Part shown: one piece after another, positions 1 through 7,904 of the stretch
How positions within the stretch are numbered: position 1 is the stretch's first letter
How the letters are laid out: every line of letters begins with the position of its first letter
The notes under the pieces: generated by a model
Databases searched by the model: none
Told to the model about the DNA's origin: nothing
The model's input: only the letters and a program-made list of their open reading frames with translations
NCBI GenBank assembly: GCA_959601025.1
Contig: CAUGOD010000004.1
Location: forward strand, 1-64,000
Direction: 5' to 3'
DNA length: 64,000 nucleotides
Source of the DNA: an uncultured Oscillospiraceae bacterium
GTDB taxonomy: Bacteria > Bacillota > Clostridia > Oscillospirales > Acutalibacteraceae
Translations under genes and position numbers: made by a program

Positions 1-21
1 TTATCGCCACAGGCTCTCTTG

Positions 22-46
22 AACCACTGGCCTAGCCAGTGGTTTT
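22..46 (+). terminator. Rho-independent terminator of a gene left of the window
   Basis: A perfect 8-bp stem (24-31 with 35-42, loop CTA) is followed by TTTT. It reads as a + strand terminator for a transcript whose gene lies outside the window. Confidence 0.55.
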
Positions 47-56
47 ACACTACAAG

Positions 57-84
57 AAAAGGACGCGGCTATCCGCGTCCTTTT
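57..84. terminator. Bidirectional terminator hairpin
   Basis: A 12-bp perfect stem (57-68 with 73-84) has an A-run on its left arm and a T-run on its right arm. It can end transcription in both directions. On the minus strand it lies about 105 bp beyond the endonuclease IV-like gene. Confidence 0.7.
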
Positions 85-189
85 CGTTTATTTCAGAGGG
101 ATGCCGTAAACAACCGGAATGGTCAGAAAAAACAGCCAGCCCGGATGCCACTATCTGCGGCAGAAACCGCTTGTCCGGCGGCCCGACGT

Positions 190-1089
190 TCAGCGCCCGC
201 TGGACGCCGCCTCGTAGAGCGTTTTCATCGTGAGGGCGTCCGACGCCTGGGTGCCGGCCGACTCGCAAATTACCACCGGAGCGTATTTCCGTTCCGCCAG
301 AAGCGCCATCAGCGGAGCGGGATCGGGTCCGAACATCGTATCCGCAAAGGTTAGATGCCGCTTCTCCCCGCCCTTGGAATATTCGATTTTGGAGAAATGC
401 ATATGAAAGCAGCGCGCCCGCTCTTCTCCCAATGTATCGGCCACAGTATCCAGCAGGGCGGCCATCGTCTCCCGGGTGTTTACTCCGCCGAGAGTGCGGG
501 CGTTCATATGGCCGAAGTCAATGCAGGGCAGGAAGCGTTCCTCCTGCCCACAGAAGAAGAGTACCTCGTCCAAATCGCCAAGCTGGTTGATCTTCCCCAT
601 CGTTTCCGGGCAGATATGGATGTGAGAGAGCCCCTCTTCATCCAACGCGGCCTGTGCGCGGCGGAGGGTCTCCCCCGCAAGGGTTGTCGCATCCCTCCGG
701 GAAAGGCCGCCCAGCCCGCCGGGATGCACCACAATCCGGTCTCCGCCCAGCCAGTCCGCCACCCGGGCGGATTGGAGGATATACCGCACGCTGTTTTCCC
801 GCTTTTCCGGATCGGCCGAGGCGAGGGAAATATAATACGGCGCGTGCAGGGATACGGCGATCCCATGCTCCGCCGCCTTGGCGCCGATCGCCCGCGCCGC
901 ATCCTCCCCGGTGCGGACGCCGTGGCCGCATTGGTATTCGTAGGCGGTCAGCCCCATTCCCACCAGCCAGCCCGGCGCCTGGAGAACGGATTTATACCCC
1001 TGCGCATAAAATTCCTCGCTGTTTCCCGCCGGTCCAAACCGGGGGAAGGGTTCCGCCGATTTGGATCGGCGTAAAGGTTCCTTCTTCAA
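190..1089 (-). CDS. Endonuclease IV-like TIM-barrel protein (AP endonuclease family 2)
   Basis: A 299-residue protein with the order of metal-binding strand motifs expected for the Nfo/xylose-isomerase-like TIM barrel: HAPYYISLAS, VVHPGG, CPETMGK, DFGHMNAR, HMHFSKIEYS and a late ICES. In Nfo these His, Glu and Asp residues hold three Zn ions for cleavage 5' to abasic sites, so an apurinic/apyrimidinic endonuclease role is likely. It is slightly longer than typical deoxyribonuclease IV (about 280), and the N-terminal 25 residues look unusual. The start is a TTG with AAAGGA upstream; a later start would remove the basic N-terminus. It stands alone, with a small unknown gene upstream on the same strand. 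A sugar isomerase of the same fold cannot be excluded. Confidence 0.75.
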   Translation of the reverse strand: MKKEPLRRSKSAEPFPRFGPAGNSEEFYAQGYKSVLQAPGWLVGMGLTAYEYQCGHGVRTGEDAARAIGAKAAEHGIAVSLHAPYYISLASADPEKRENSVRYILQSARVADWLGGDRIVVHPGGLGGLSRRDATTLAGETLRRAQAALDEEGLSHIHICPETMGKINQLGDLDEVLFFCGQEERFLPCIDFGHMNARTLGGVNTRETMAALLDTVADTLGEERARCFHMHFSKIEYSKGGEKRHLTFADTMFGPDPAPLMALLAERKYAPVVICESAGTQASDALTMKTLYEAASSGR

Positions 1090-1134
1090 GCAAACGACCG
1101 TCCTTTCGTATTGGGAGTCCTCGACGCCTGTTTC

Positions 1135-1602
1135 TCAGAGTCCGGCGAAATACGGCCCCATTCGGACGCCGCCGTCTCCGGAGGAATAGGTCCAGCAAAA
1201 ATGCGGATCGGTGACGTATAAATCGGGACATCCATCCAGCAGTTCGGAGGAGGGAACATCCCTCTCCGGAAGGATGTACAGCCGGCCGGCCCGTTCGTCA
1301 TACAGGAAAACCTCTCCCTTACCTTTCCGGTCATAGGCCGTCCGGGCCGCGGCACCGGACAGGCAGTCAATATACCGCCAGCCGAAGGCGTGCCAAAGAT
1401 GATCCCCGCCCTCGCCGTGCGGGGCAAGAATACCCTTGGGAAAACAGACGGCCCGGGCCATTGCCCGCTTATCCGGATTCACAAACCGACAGAACCATTC
1501 CTCCCGAAAAGCGGCGGTTTTCTCCGGCGGCAGGGCGGTTTCCGGGCACAGACACGCCAAATACGCCGCCTGGTCACCGTTAGTTTTGAAATCTGTCTTC
1601 AT
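1135..1602 (-). CDS. Uncharacterised 155-residue protein (possibly DUF4275-like)
   Basis: A soluble protein without signal peptide or membrane segment. It has a central aromatic motif (GGDHLWHAFGWRYI) followed by a cysteine and a basic stretch, then a compact region ending in DPHFCWTY. The FPKG..LWHAF pattern resembles my recollection of DUF4275 proteins of Firmicutes, but this is a weak match made from memory. It lies just upstream of the endonuclease-like gene on the same strand, with 45 bp between them, so they may share a transcript. Function unknown. Confidence 0.55.
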   Translation of the reverse strand: MKTDFKTNGDQAAYLACLCPETALPPEKTAAFREEWFCRFVNPDKRAMARAVCFPKGILAPHGEGGDHLWHAFGWRYIDCLSGAAARTAYDRKGKGEVFLYDERAGRLYILPERDVPSSELLDGCPDLYVTDPHFCWTYSSGDGGVRMGPYFAGL

Positions 1603-1642
1603 ACTATACGCTTCCTTAATCCAATCCTAACGGTGGATTTGT

Positions 1643-1671
1643 TTTACTCAAGGATAAAGATGTGATATAAT
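1643..1671 (+). promoter_or_regulatory. Sigma-A promoter of the nucleotidyltransferase gene
   Basis: TTTACT and TATAAT are separated by 17 bp, 45 bp upstream of the + strand nucleotidyltransferase start. It is close to consensus. Confidence 0.6.
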
Positions 1672-1715
1672 TCGATCATAAAAAAGCCTTCCACAGAGAA
1701 AGGAGAGGTAACGGG

Positions 1716-2378
1716 ATGCATCCGCTTATAGAAAAAGCCGCGGCTATTCTTTCCGAAAACAATTTCGAGTACGCCTTCTGCGGCGGATTCGCCATCGACC
1801 TGTTTCTGGGATATGAGTCGCGCAGACACAGCGATATCGATGTTCTGGCGTACTGGAACGACCGAAACGCCATTATCCTGCATATGCAGTCCCTCGGATT
1901 CCGCGTATACGAAATGCTCGGAGAAGGAAAAGCGCACCATATCACCGATATTCTCGACCAGCGCTGTGTAAAGCGGAATATTTTCTGTCTCCGTGATGGC
2001 TGTGAAATGGCGCGGCTGTCCCCCACGGAAGAGGGCGACGGGATTGTTTCTGTCCACTTTTCGCCCGTCGGACTGCGCCGATTGAACTTTCTGGAAATCC
2101 TGTTCAACGACAAAGCTGACGGTTGCTTCCTCTACGCTCGTGACCATCGTATCCGAAGAGAGATGGATAAAGTCATCCTTTATTATCGCAGCGGCGACCG
2201 CGCCATTCCCTATCTCGCTCCCGAGTTCTGCTTGCTGTACAAATCGACGGATACGGAACGGGAGGGCTACCAGCAGGATTTCGACAGAGCGTCGGCCAAA
2301 ATGGACGGGGAACAAAAGGAATGGCTGCAAAACGCCTTAGAGCGCCTGTATCCGGAAGGACATAAATGGAGAAAATAG
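1716..2378 (+). CDS. Nucleotidyltransferase-fold protein (aminoglycoside ANT / LinB-like)
   Basis: A 220-residue protein opening with the polymerase-beta-type nucleotidyltransferase signature: CGGFAIDLFLG at residues 22-32, then RRHSDIDV with the two catalytic metal-binding acidic residues at about 40-43. This GGxA...DxD layout is that of aminoglycoside and lincosamide nucleotidyltransferases and of uncharacterised relatives. A drug substrate is not shown. A GAAAGGAGAGG ribosome site precedes ATG. It is a lone + strand gene between minus-strand blocks and has its own promoter, as expected for an acquired or peripheral gene. Its G+C is somewhat lower than its neighbours. Confidence 0.7.
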   Translation: MHPLIEKAAAILSENNFEYAFCGGFAIDLFLGYESRRHSDIDVLAYWNDRNAIILHMQSLGFRVYEMLGEGKAHHITDILDQRCVKRNIFCLRDGCEMARLSPTEEGDGIVSVHFSPVGLRRLNFLEILFNDKADGCFLYARDHRIRREMDKVILYYRSGDRAIPYLAPEFCLLYKSTDTEREGYQQDFDRASAKMDGEQKEWLQNALERLYPEGHKWRK

Positions 2379-2392
2379 CCGGCTGAGATTGT

Positions 2393-2920
2393 TTATTTTC
2401 TTTCGGTTTCGCTGCTTTCCGGCAGGCCGTGCTTGGCGCGATAGCGGCGGAGGATGCGCTTCTCCAGCATTCGCTTGAAGCGGAGGGTCGGCTGGTGCTC
2501 CAGCTGGATCGGCATCAGCTGGATCGACCGCACCCCCGCGAGCCGGGAACCGATAATATCGGTAAAGGTCTGGTCCCCCACCGCCGCGCATTCCTTCAAC
2601 GGCAGATTCAGCCGATGCGCTCCCCTCCAGAAGCCGAGCGGACAGGGCTTGCAGGCAAAGGCAATGTGCCGCAGGCCGATCCGGCGGGCAAAAGGCTCCA
2701 CCCGTTTCGGCAGACCGTTGCTCACCACGGTCAACCGCACGCCCTGCGCGGCCATGTCCTCCAGCCAGCGCTGCACGGCGGGGTCCAGCTCCTGGCTTCC
2801 ATGGGTGGTCAGGGTATTGTCCACATCCAGCAGAAGCCCCCGCACGCCCAGCGAGCGCAGGTCGTCCATGGTGATGTCGGTGATTCGGTTTTTCAGCATA
2901 TCGGGGGTTAGCAGAGGCAT
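2393..2920 (-). CDS. yqeG: YqeG-family HAD phosphatase (subfamily IIIA)
   Basis: A 175-residue HAD-superfamily protein. The catalytic motif I is LLLDVDNTLT (nucleophile Asp), motif II is VVSNG, a lysine lies near ACKPCPLGF, and the acidic motif III is AVGDQTFTDI. This is the YqeG pattern (GDQ.FTDI) of Firmicutes, a phosphatase of uncertain substrate; Arabidopsis and cyanobacterial relatives act on phosphatidylglycerophosphate. The start at 2920 (MPLLTPDML) has AAGGAG upstream and is preferred to an ATG eight codons earlier. It follows rpsU on the same strand. Confidence 0.88.
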   Translation of the reverse strand: MPLLTPDMLKNRITDITMDDLRSLGVRGLLLDVDNTLTTHGSQELDPAVQRWLEDMAAQGVRLTVVSNGLPKRVEPFARRIGLRHIAFACKPCPLGFWRGAHRLNLPLKECAAVGDQTFTDIIGSRLAGVRSIQLMPIQLEHQPTLRFKRMLEKRILRRYRAKHGLPESSETERK

Positions 2921-2973
2921 ACACAGTCTCCTTGTTGAAAACAATCGCGTTTTTCGGCGGAAAACGAAGTCGG

Positions 2974-3123
2974 CTAACGGCGTTCCCCTTTGCGTTTTCC
3001 ATGGTCTTTATTTCGCTGGGGGTAAAGCGTCTCCAGCATTTCGGACAATCGATAAGAACGGTACGGATTTTCCACAGAACCGGAGAAAATGCCGCCGAAC
3101 GTAAATCGAAAGTGAAAACGCAT
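2974..3123 (-). CDS. Candidate 49-residue small protein
   Basis: A short open frame starts with ATG at 3123 behind a strong AGGGAGGA ribosome site with good spacing, and ends at 2974, ahead of yqeG. The product is basic and aromatic-rich at its N-terminus (MRFHFRFTFGG). I recognise no domain. The +1 frame of the same stretch reads IDCPKCWRRF, a possible zinc-knuckle fragment, so a frameshifted or different gene is an alternative. Support rests only on the ribosome site. Confidence 0.3.
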   Translation of the reverse strand: MRFHFRFTFGGIFSGSVENPYRSYRLSEMLETLYPQRNKDHGKRKGERR

Positions 3124-3207
3124 ACGGAATCCTCCCTAGAAAATCCGGCTAAAAGATTCTGCCGGGAGGTATTGCGCGAATGCGGTAAATGCGTGGATGA
3201 GATAATC

Positions 3208-3236
3208 AAAAAGCGGGCATTGCTGCCCGCTTTTTG
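3208..3236. terminator. Bidirectional terminator downstream of rpsU
   Basis: AAAAGCGGGCA pairs perfectly with TGCCCGCTTTTT around a TTGC loop. It lies 24 bp beyond the rpsU stop on the minus strand. Confidence 0.8.
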
Positions 3237-3260
3237 CATCGTTCGTTTTTCGCTGCGGTT

Positions 3261-3437
3261 TTACTTGTACTTTCTCTTCCGCGCAGCTTCCGACTTCTTC
3301 TTGCGCTTTACAGAGGGCTTCTCATAATGCTCTCTCTTCCGCACTTCAGCGAGAACACCCGACCGGGCGCAGGACTTTTTCCAGCGGCGCAGCGCGCTGT
3401 CCAGGCTTTCATTGTCTTTCACATGAATTTCCGACAT
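3261..3437 (-). CDS. rpsU: 30S ribosomal protein bS21
   Basis: A 58-residue, very basic protein with the S21 pattern: SEIHVKDNESLDSALRRWKK, then a KREHYEKPSVKRKKKSEAARKRK tail typical of Firmicutes S21. The family is 57-70 residues. S21 joins the 30S platform and helps mRNA start selection. The start at 3437 follows GGAGGGAGGG. It lies between leuS and yqeG on the same strand, with a terminator right after it. Confidence 0.95.
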   Translation of the reverse strand: MSEIHVKDNESLDSALRRWKKSCARSGVLAEVRKREHYEKPSVKRKKKSEAARKRKYK

Positions 3438-3623
3438 TCTATATTCCCTCCCTCCGCCATCCAAAGCAGGGGTAAACTTCCGCGTTTTGCTTACGCAAGA
3501 AGCATTATACAACAACAGGTAGCTTTCGTCAAGCGTTTTGGGCAATTCGACAGCATGGAATTTTTCGCCGGAAATTTTCCGGCGGGAGGCTCCCGACCGC
3601 TTCGTTTGCCGGGGAATGACAGC

Positions 3624-6032
3624 TTAGCCTTTCTTTACCACGATATTGACCAGCTTGCCGGGGACATACAGCTCCTTGACAATGGTCATCCTTTCGATCT
3701 CCTGCGCGACCTTTTCGTCCGCCTTGGCCGCCGTAATGGCCGCCGTCGCATCCGCGTCCGCCGGAATCGTCACCCGGGAGCGCAGCTTGCCGTTCAGCTG
3801 CACGGCGATCTCCACCGAGTCCTCGCGGCACTTATCGGGATCGTACGCCGGCCATTCCGCCTGCGCGACCTGCCCGCCGTATTCCATGATCTCCCACAGC
3901 TCCTCGGTCATATGCGGCGCGAAGGGGTTGAGCAGAATCAGCAGGATACGGTATTCCTCACGGGTAACGCCGCCCGACAGCTCGTTGAGCAGAGCCATCA
4001 TCGCGGCGATCGCGGTGTTGTACTTCAGGTTTTCGATATCCTCCCCGACCTTGCGGATCGTCTTGTTGAAGGCGATCTCCAGCGCCGGGCGGATTCCTTT
4101 CTCCGGCAGGACGGCGTCCTGCAGCGCCCAGACCCGTTCGAGGAAGCGGCGGCAGCCGCGAATACTGCTGCTCGACCACGGGGCGGCCTTTTCAAAATCG
4201 CCGATGAACATCTCATACAGCCGCAGGGTGTCCGCGCCGTACTCCTTCACGATCTCGTCCGGGTTCACGACGTTTCCGCGGGATTTGGACATCTTCTCCC
4301 CGTTTTCACCGAGGATCATGCCGTGGCTGGTGCGCTTGGCGTAGGGCTCTGGCGTGGGAACCACGCCGATATCATACAGGAACTTATGCCAGAACCGGCT
4401 GTACAGCAGATGCAGGGTGGTGTGCTCCATCCCGCCGTTGTACCAGTCCACCGGCGTCCAGTATTCCAACGCCTCCTTGGAGGCGATCGCTTTGTCGTTG
4501 TGCGGGTCGCAATACCGCAGGAAATACCAGGAGGAGCCGGCCCATTGGGGCATGGTGTCGGTTTCCCGCTTCGCCGGTCCGCCGCAGTGCGGGCAGGTGG
4601 TGTTCACCCAATCCTCCACTGCGGCAAGGGGAGATTCCCCGTTGTCGGTGGGTTCGTAGCTTTCCACCATCGGCAGGGTAATGGGAAGCTGCTCCTCCGG
4701 CACCGGCACAAAGCCGCACTTCTCGCAATGGACGATCGGGATCGGCTCGCCCCAGTACCTCTGGCGGGCGAACACCCAGTCCCGCAGCTTGTAGTTGATC
4801 TTGCTCTCCCCGATTCCCTTTTCCTTCAGCCAGTCGACGATGGCCTTCTTGGCCTCATCCACCGTCATTCCGTCCAGAAATCCGGAATTGACCATGGTTC
4901 CCGTCGCACAATCGGTAAACGCCTCTTCCTCGACGTTTCCGCCCTTGACCACCTCGATGATCGGCAGGCCGAATTTCTTCGCAAATTCCCAGTCGCGGGT
5001 ATCGTGACCGGGAACCGCCATGATCGCGCCGGTGCCGTAGGAAACCAGCACGTAGTCGGAGAGGAAAATCGGAATCTCCTTCCCGTTCACCGGATTGACT
5101 GCCAGGACGCCCTCCAGCTTCACGCCGGTCTTGTCCTTGGCGACCTCGGTGCGCTCGAAATCAGACTTTTTCGCGGCTTCCGCCTGGTAGGCGCGCACCG
5201 CGTCCAAATTGGTGAGGCGATCCTTCCAGGCTTCGATCAGCGGATGCTCGGGGGACATGACCATATAGGTCGCGCCGAACAGGGTGTCTGGGCGGGTAGT
5301 GTAAATCTCCACATCCTCCCCCGCCGTGGTGGCGAAGCGAACCTGCGCGCCAGTGGAGCGGCCGATCCAGTGAATCTGCTGGGAACGCACCCGCTCGGGA
5401 TAATCCACCAGCGCCAGATCGTCGATCAGCCGCTGGGCATATTCGGTGATCTTCAGCATCCACTGGGACTTAACCTTATGGACGACCTCGCCGCCGCAGC
5501 GCTCGCATACTCCGCCGACCACTTCCTCATTGGCCAGCACGCATTTGCAGGAGTTGCACCAGTTGACCGCCATCTCCTTTTTATACGCCAACCCATGCTT
5601 GAACAGCTGGAGAAATATCCACTGCGTCCATTTATAATAAGCCGGATCGGTGGTGTTGATTTCCCGCGTCCAGTCAAAGGACAGGCCGAGGGACTGAAGC
5701 TGCGCCTTGAACCGCGCGACGTTGTTCTTCGTCACGATCTCCGGATGAATGTGGTTCTTGATCGCAAAGTTTTCGGTCGGAAGGCCGAATGCGTCCCACC
5801 CCATCGGATACAGAACGTTGTATCCCTGCAGGCGGCGCTTGCGGGCCACCACGTCCAGCGCCGTGTAGGAACGGGGATGCCCGACGTGAAGCCCCTGCCC
5901 CGACGGATAGGGAAACTCGACCAGCGCGAAAAACTTCGGTTTGTCGGTCTCATTCGACGCGGCGAAGGTATTGTCCTTCTCCCAGATGGTCTGCCATTTC
6001 TTTTCAATAACGGATGGGTCGTATCGTTTCAT
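3624..6032 (-). CDS. leuS: Leucyl-tRNA synthetase
   Basis: A class Ia synthetase of about 802 residues that charges tRNA-Leu in the cytosol. The HIGH-type motif appears as PYPSGQGLHVGHPRS near residue 40 and the KMSKS loop as GEKMSKSRGN near 575. Between them are the editing (CP1) domain with its threonine-rich TTRPDTLFGATY segment and two CxxC zinc-like pairs (CNSCKC, CERCGG; CEKCGF, CPHCGG). I take the ATG at 6032 (MKRYDPSVIEKKW), the usual LeuRS N-terminus; an ATG three codons earlier is possible. The 53-bp gap from rsfS leaves no room for a T-box leader, so it is probably read from upstream. Confidence 0.97.
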   Translation of the reverse strand: MKRYDPSVIEKKWQTIWEKDNTFAASNETDKPKFFALVEFPYPSGQGLHVGHPRSYTALDVVARKRRLQGYNVLYPMGWDAFGLPTENFAIKNHIHPEIVTKNNVARFKAQLQSLGLSFDWTREINTTDPAYYKWTQWIFLQLFKHGLAYKKEMAVNWCNSCKCVLANEEVVGGVCERCGGEVVHKVKSQWMLKITEYAQRLIDDLALVDYPERVRSQQIHWIGRSTGAQVRFATTAGEDVEIYTTRPDTLFGATYMVMSPEHPLIEAWKDRLTNLDAVRAYQAEAAKKSDFERTEVAKDKTGVKLEGVLAVNPVNGKEIPIFLSDYVLVSYGTGAIMAVPGHDTRDWEFAKKFGLPIIEVVKGGNVEEEAFTDCATGTMVNSGFLDGMTVDEAKKAIVDWLKEKGIGESKINYKLRDWVFARQRYWGEPIPIVHCEKCGFVPVPEEQLPITLPMVESYEPTDNGESPLAAVEDWVNTTCPHCGGPAKRETDTMPQWAGSSWYFLRYCDPHNDKAIASKEALEYWTPVDWYNGGMEHTTLHLLYSRFWHKFLYDIGVVPTPEPYAKRTSHGMILGENGEKMSKSRGNVVNPDEIVKEYGADTLRLYEMFIGDFEKAAPWSSSSIRGCRRFLERVWALQDAVLPEKGIRPALEIAFNKTIRKVGEDIENLKYNTAIAAMMALLNELSGGVTREEYRILLILLNPFAPHMTEELWEIMEYGGQVAQAEWPAYDPDKCREDSVEIAVQLNGKLRSRVTIPADADATAAITAAKADEKVAQEIERMTIVKELYVPGKLVNIVVKKG

Positions 6033-6085
6033 CGGTCTCATGCCTTTCTGAATGCCTGAACGGCAAAATAGCAAAAATAACGGGC

Positions 6086-6445
6086 TTATTCCTGAGGAAG
6101 AAATTCATCAAGCGGCAACTGCTCGCCGTCCTTCCACAGGCGTTCCAGATCATAGAACGCGCGGGTCTCCTCATAAAACACATGCACGATTACGCTGCCG
6201 TAATCCATCAGTATCCAGCTGGAGGAGGAATAGCCCTCCACCCGCTGAGGCTTGATCCCCTGCTGGTCCAGCTCATATTCCACATAATCCGCCAGCGCCT
6301 TCACCTGTGTGGAGCTGGTACCGGCCGCGATCACGAAATAATCCGCAATCACCGTCAGGTCCCGCACGCCGATGATTTTTAAATCCTGCGCTTTATGCTT
6401 ATCCAGCGACGCGGCGATCTGCCGGACGAGTTCCCTGGACTCCAT
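6086..6445 (-). CDS. rsfS: Ribosome silencing factor RsfS
   Basis: A 119-residue member of the RsfS/Iojap family, which binds uL14 on the 50S subunit and blocks subunit joining when nutrients are scarce. The family landmarks are clear: DLTVIADYFVIAAGTSSTQV near the middle, then VEGYSSSSWILMDYGSVIVHVF and a YDLERLW end. Length is normal. It sits between the LCP gene and leuS; this nadD-yqeK-LCP-rsfS order is common in Clostridia. Confidence 0.96.
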   Translation of the reverse strand: MESRELVRQIAASLDKHKAQDLKIIGVRDLTVIADYFVIAAGTSSTQVKALADYVEYELDQQGIKPQRVEGYSSSSWILMDYGSVIVHVFYEETRAFYDLERLWKDGEQLPLDEFLPQE

Positions 6446-6533
6446 TCTGCTGCATCCATCCTTTCACACCCGCCAAACGGGCTGAAGCAAAGGGAAAAAC
6501 CTTCCCCTGTATTTTCAACGTTTACAGGGCGGC

Positions 6534-7832
6534 TCAGGCCGCCGTAGTGGTGGTCGTCGGCTCGGCGGTGGTCGCCACCGCGCCCGACTGGATTACTTCG
6601 ATGTCCGAAAGCACCTGTTTATGCTGATCCGCCGTGCCGCTTTCCGACAGGGCGGTAAATTTCAGGTCGCCGTTCGTGATTTCCTCGCCATATGGATTAA
6701 AGGCCTCGTTGAGGAGGGTGACAAGCGCTCCGCGATGAGGCGTGAAATAGGTCGCTCCCTCGTGCTTCGCGCTTTCCCCGGGTACGATGTAGGCCGTCAT
6801 GGAGGAGACCGGCGCCTTGCCGATCTCCTGCAGCAGGGCGATCATCCGGGTCCGGGAGTGGTCGGAAAGGATCGGGGTGGAGCCGTTCATCAGCGGGCCG
6901 ATCGAGTCGTTGGTCAGCTGCTTCTCGCTCTGGCGGACCAGCCGCTGGAAAACGCCCAGCAGCACCTTGCGCTGTTTGAGCATCCGGGCGATGTCCCCGT
7001 CGATCCCCCCGGTGCTGTTCATGGCATAATACACGGCGGCTTCGCCGTCCAGCGTCTGTACACCGGCGGGATAATTCACCTCTCCCACCGTCATGGCCGC
7101 CTCCAGCTCCACGTCCACGCCGCCGAGCAGGTTGACCAGCTTGACCAGCGCCTCCTGTGGAATGAGAAAATAGCCGTCCACCGGCAGGCCGTAGTCGTCG
7201 TTGAACACATCCAGGAGTCCTTCCGACGCCGAACCCTTTTTCTGCGTCACCGTGGTGCCGCAGACGGTGTGCTTTCCGTCGGAGATTTCCGCATTGTCCA
7301 GCCGCCGGCGGCAGGATTCACACCAATTCAGCGGCTTGGGATTCGCCCACACGTCGCTGATCCGCTTGGCGGTTTCCGACCCATAATAGGTATCCTGCGG
7401 GAACTGAAGGATATTCACCGTATTCTTCTGCTTATCCCAGCAGAGGAGGGACAGCGCCTCGGTCGGCTTCTCCTCCGCCAGCTTTTCCTCCTCGTCCCTG
7501 CCGAGGATGCCCAGGACATAATACGCCACCTTGTCCCGGTCGGCCTCCGGCGTGGTGTCGTGGGAAGTCAGCGGCACCTCTTTCGTGTTCTGATCCGTGT
7601 CGAACATCGCTCGGTACACCGAAACCCCGCCCACGATCAGAAAAATCAGCAGCCCGACGATGACCAGCAGCAAAACGACGATGAGCACGATTTTTTTCGT
7701 CTGGGCGTTCTTCTTCTTTTTCTTCGGAGCGGCCGTTCCTGTTTTTTTCGCGCCTGCTTTCTGCGCCAGGTTGACCGGATTGCTCGGCCGGCTGTTGGAG
7801 CCTTTCCGATTGTTGCGGTTATTCTCAGGCAT
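6534..7832 (-). CDS. LytR-CpsA-Psr (LCP) family protein
   Basis: A 432-residue type II membrane protein: a basic, Asn/Lys-rich cytoplasmic tail of about 47 residues, one transmembrane helix (about 48-72), then an extracellular LCP domain. LCP enzymes transfer undecaprenyl-linked glycopolymers to peptidoglycan. Seen here are LGILGRDEEE, the NILQFPQDTYY segment (FPRDT-like, with Gln replacing Arg), VDGYFLIPQEALVKLVNLLGGVDVE and a late TYFTPHRG. The FPRD arginine normally contacts the pyrophosphate, so QD is a deviation. An insert near 160-200 carries C..C pairs (NWCESCRRR). It ends in a threonine run. It lies between nadD::yqeK and rsfS. Confidence 0.88.
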   Translation of the reverse strand: MPENNRNNRKGSNSRPSNPVNLAQKAGAKKTGTAAPKKKKKNAQTKKIVLIVVLLLVIVGLLIFLIVGGVSVYRAMFDTDQNTKEVPLTSHDTTPEADRDKVAYYVLGILGRDEEEKLAEEKPTEALSLLCWDKQKNTVNILQFPQDTYYGSETAKRISDVWANPKPLNWCESCRRRLDNAEISDGKHTVCGTTVTQKKGSASEGLLDVFNDDYGLPVDGYFLIPQEALVKLVNLLGGVDVELEAAMTVGEVNYPAGVQTLDGEAAVYYAMNSTGGIDGDIARMLKQRKVLLGVFQRLVRQSEKQLTNDSIGPLMNGSTPILSDHSRTRMIALLQEIGKAPVSSMTAYIVPGESAKHEGATYFTPHRGALVTLLNEAFNPYGEEITNGDLKFTALSESGTADQHKQVLSDIEVIQSGAVATTAEPTTTTTAA

Positions 7833-7904
7833 AGGTACCTCCCGCCGCTAATTGCGGCATCCGCTAATTGCGGCATCCGCTTTTCGCGGCCTCCGCCGTT
7901 CGTG

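Noticed and set aside
3565..3583. CGCCGGAAATTTTCCGGCG hairpin as leuS terminator
   Set aside because: A perfect palindrome, but followed by A residues on the leuS strand, so no U-run; left as a plain palindrome.
3234..6059. A 941-codon open frame on the + strand across leuS
   Set aside because: It is the antisense of a clear LeuRS gene in GC-rich DNA; its His/Arg/Gly-rich translation matches no family.
6033..6085. A T-box leader before leuS
   Set aside because: Only 53 bases separate rsfS and leuS, too short for a T-box, and no T-box sequence is seen.
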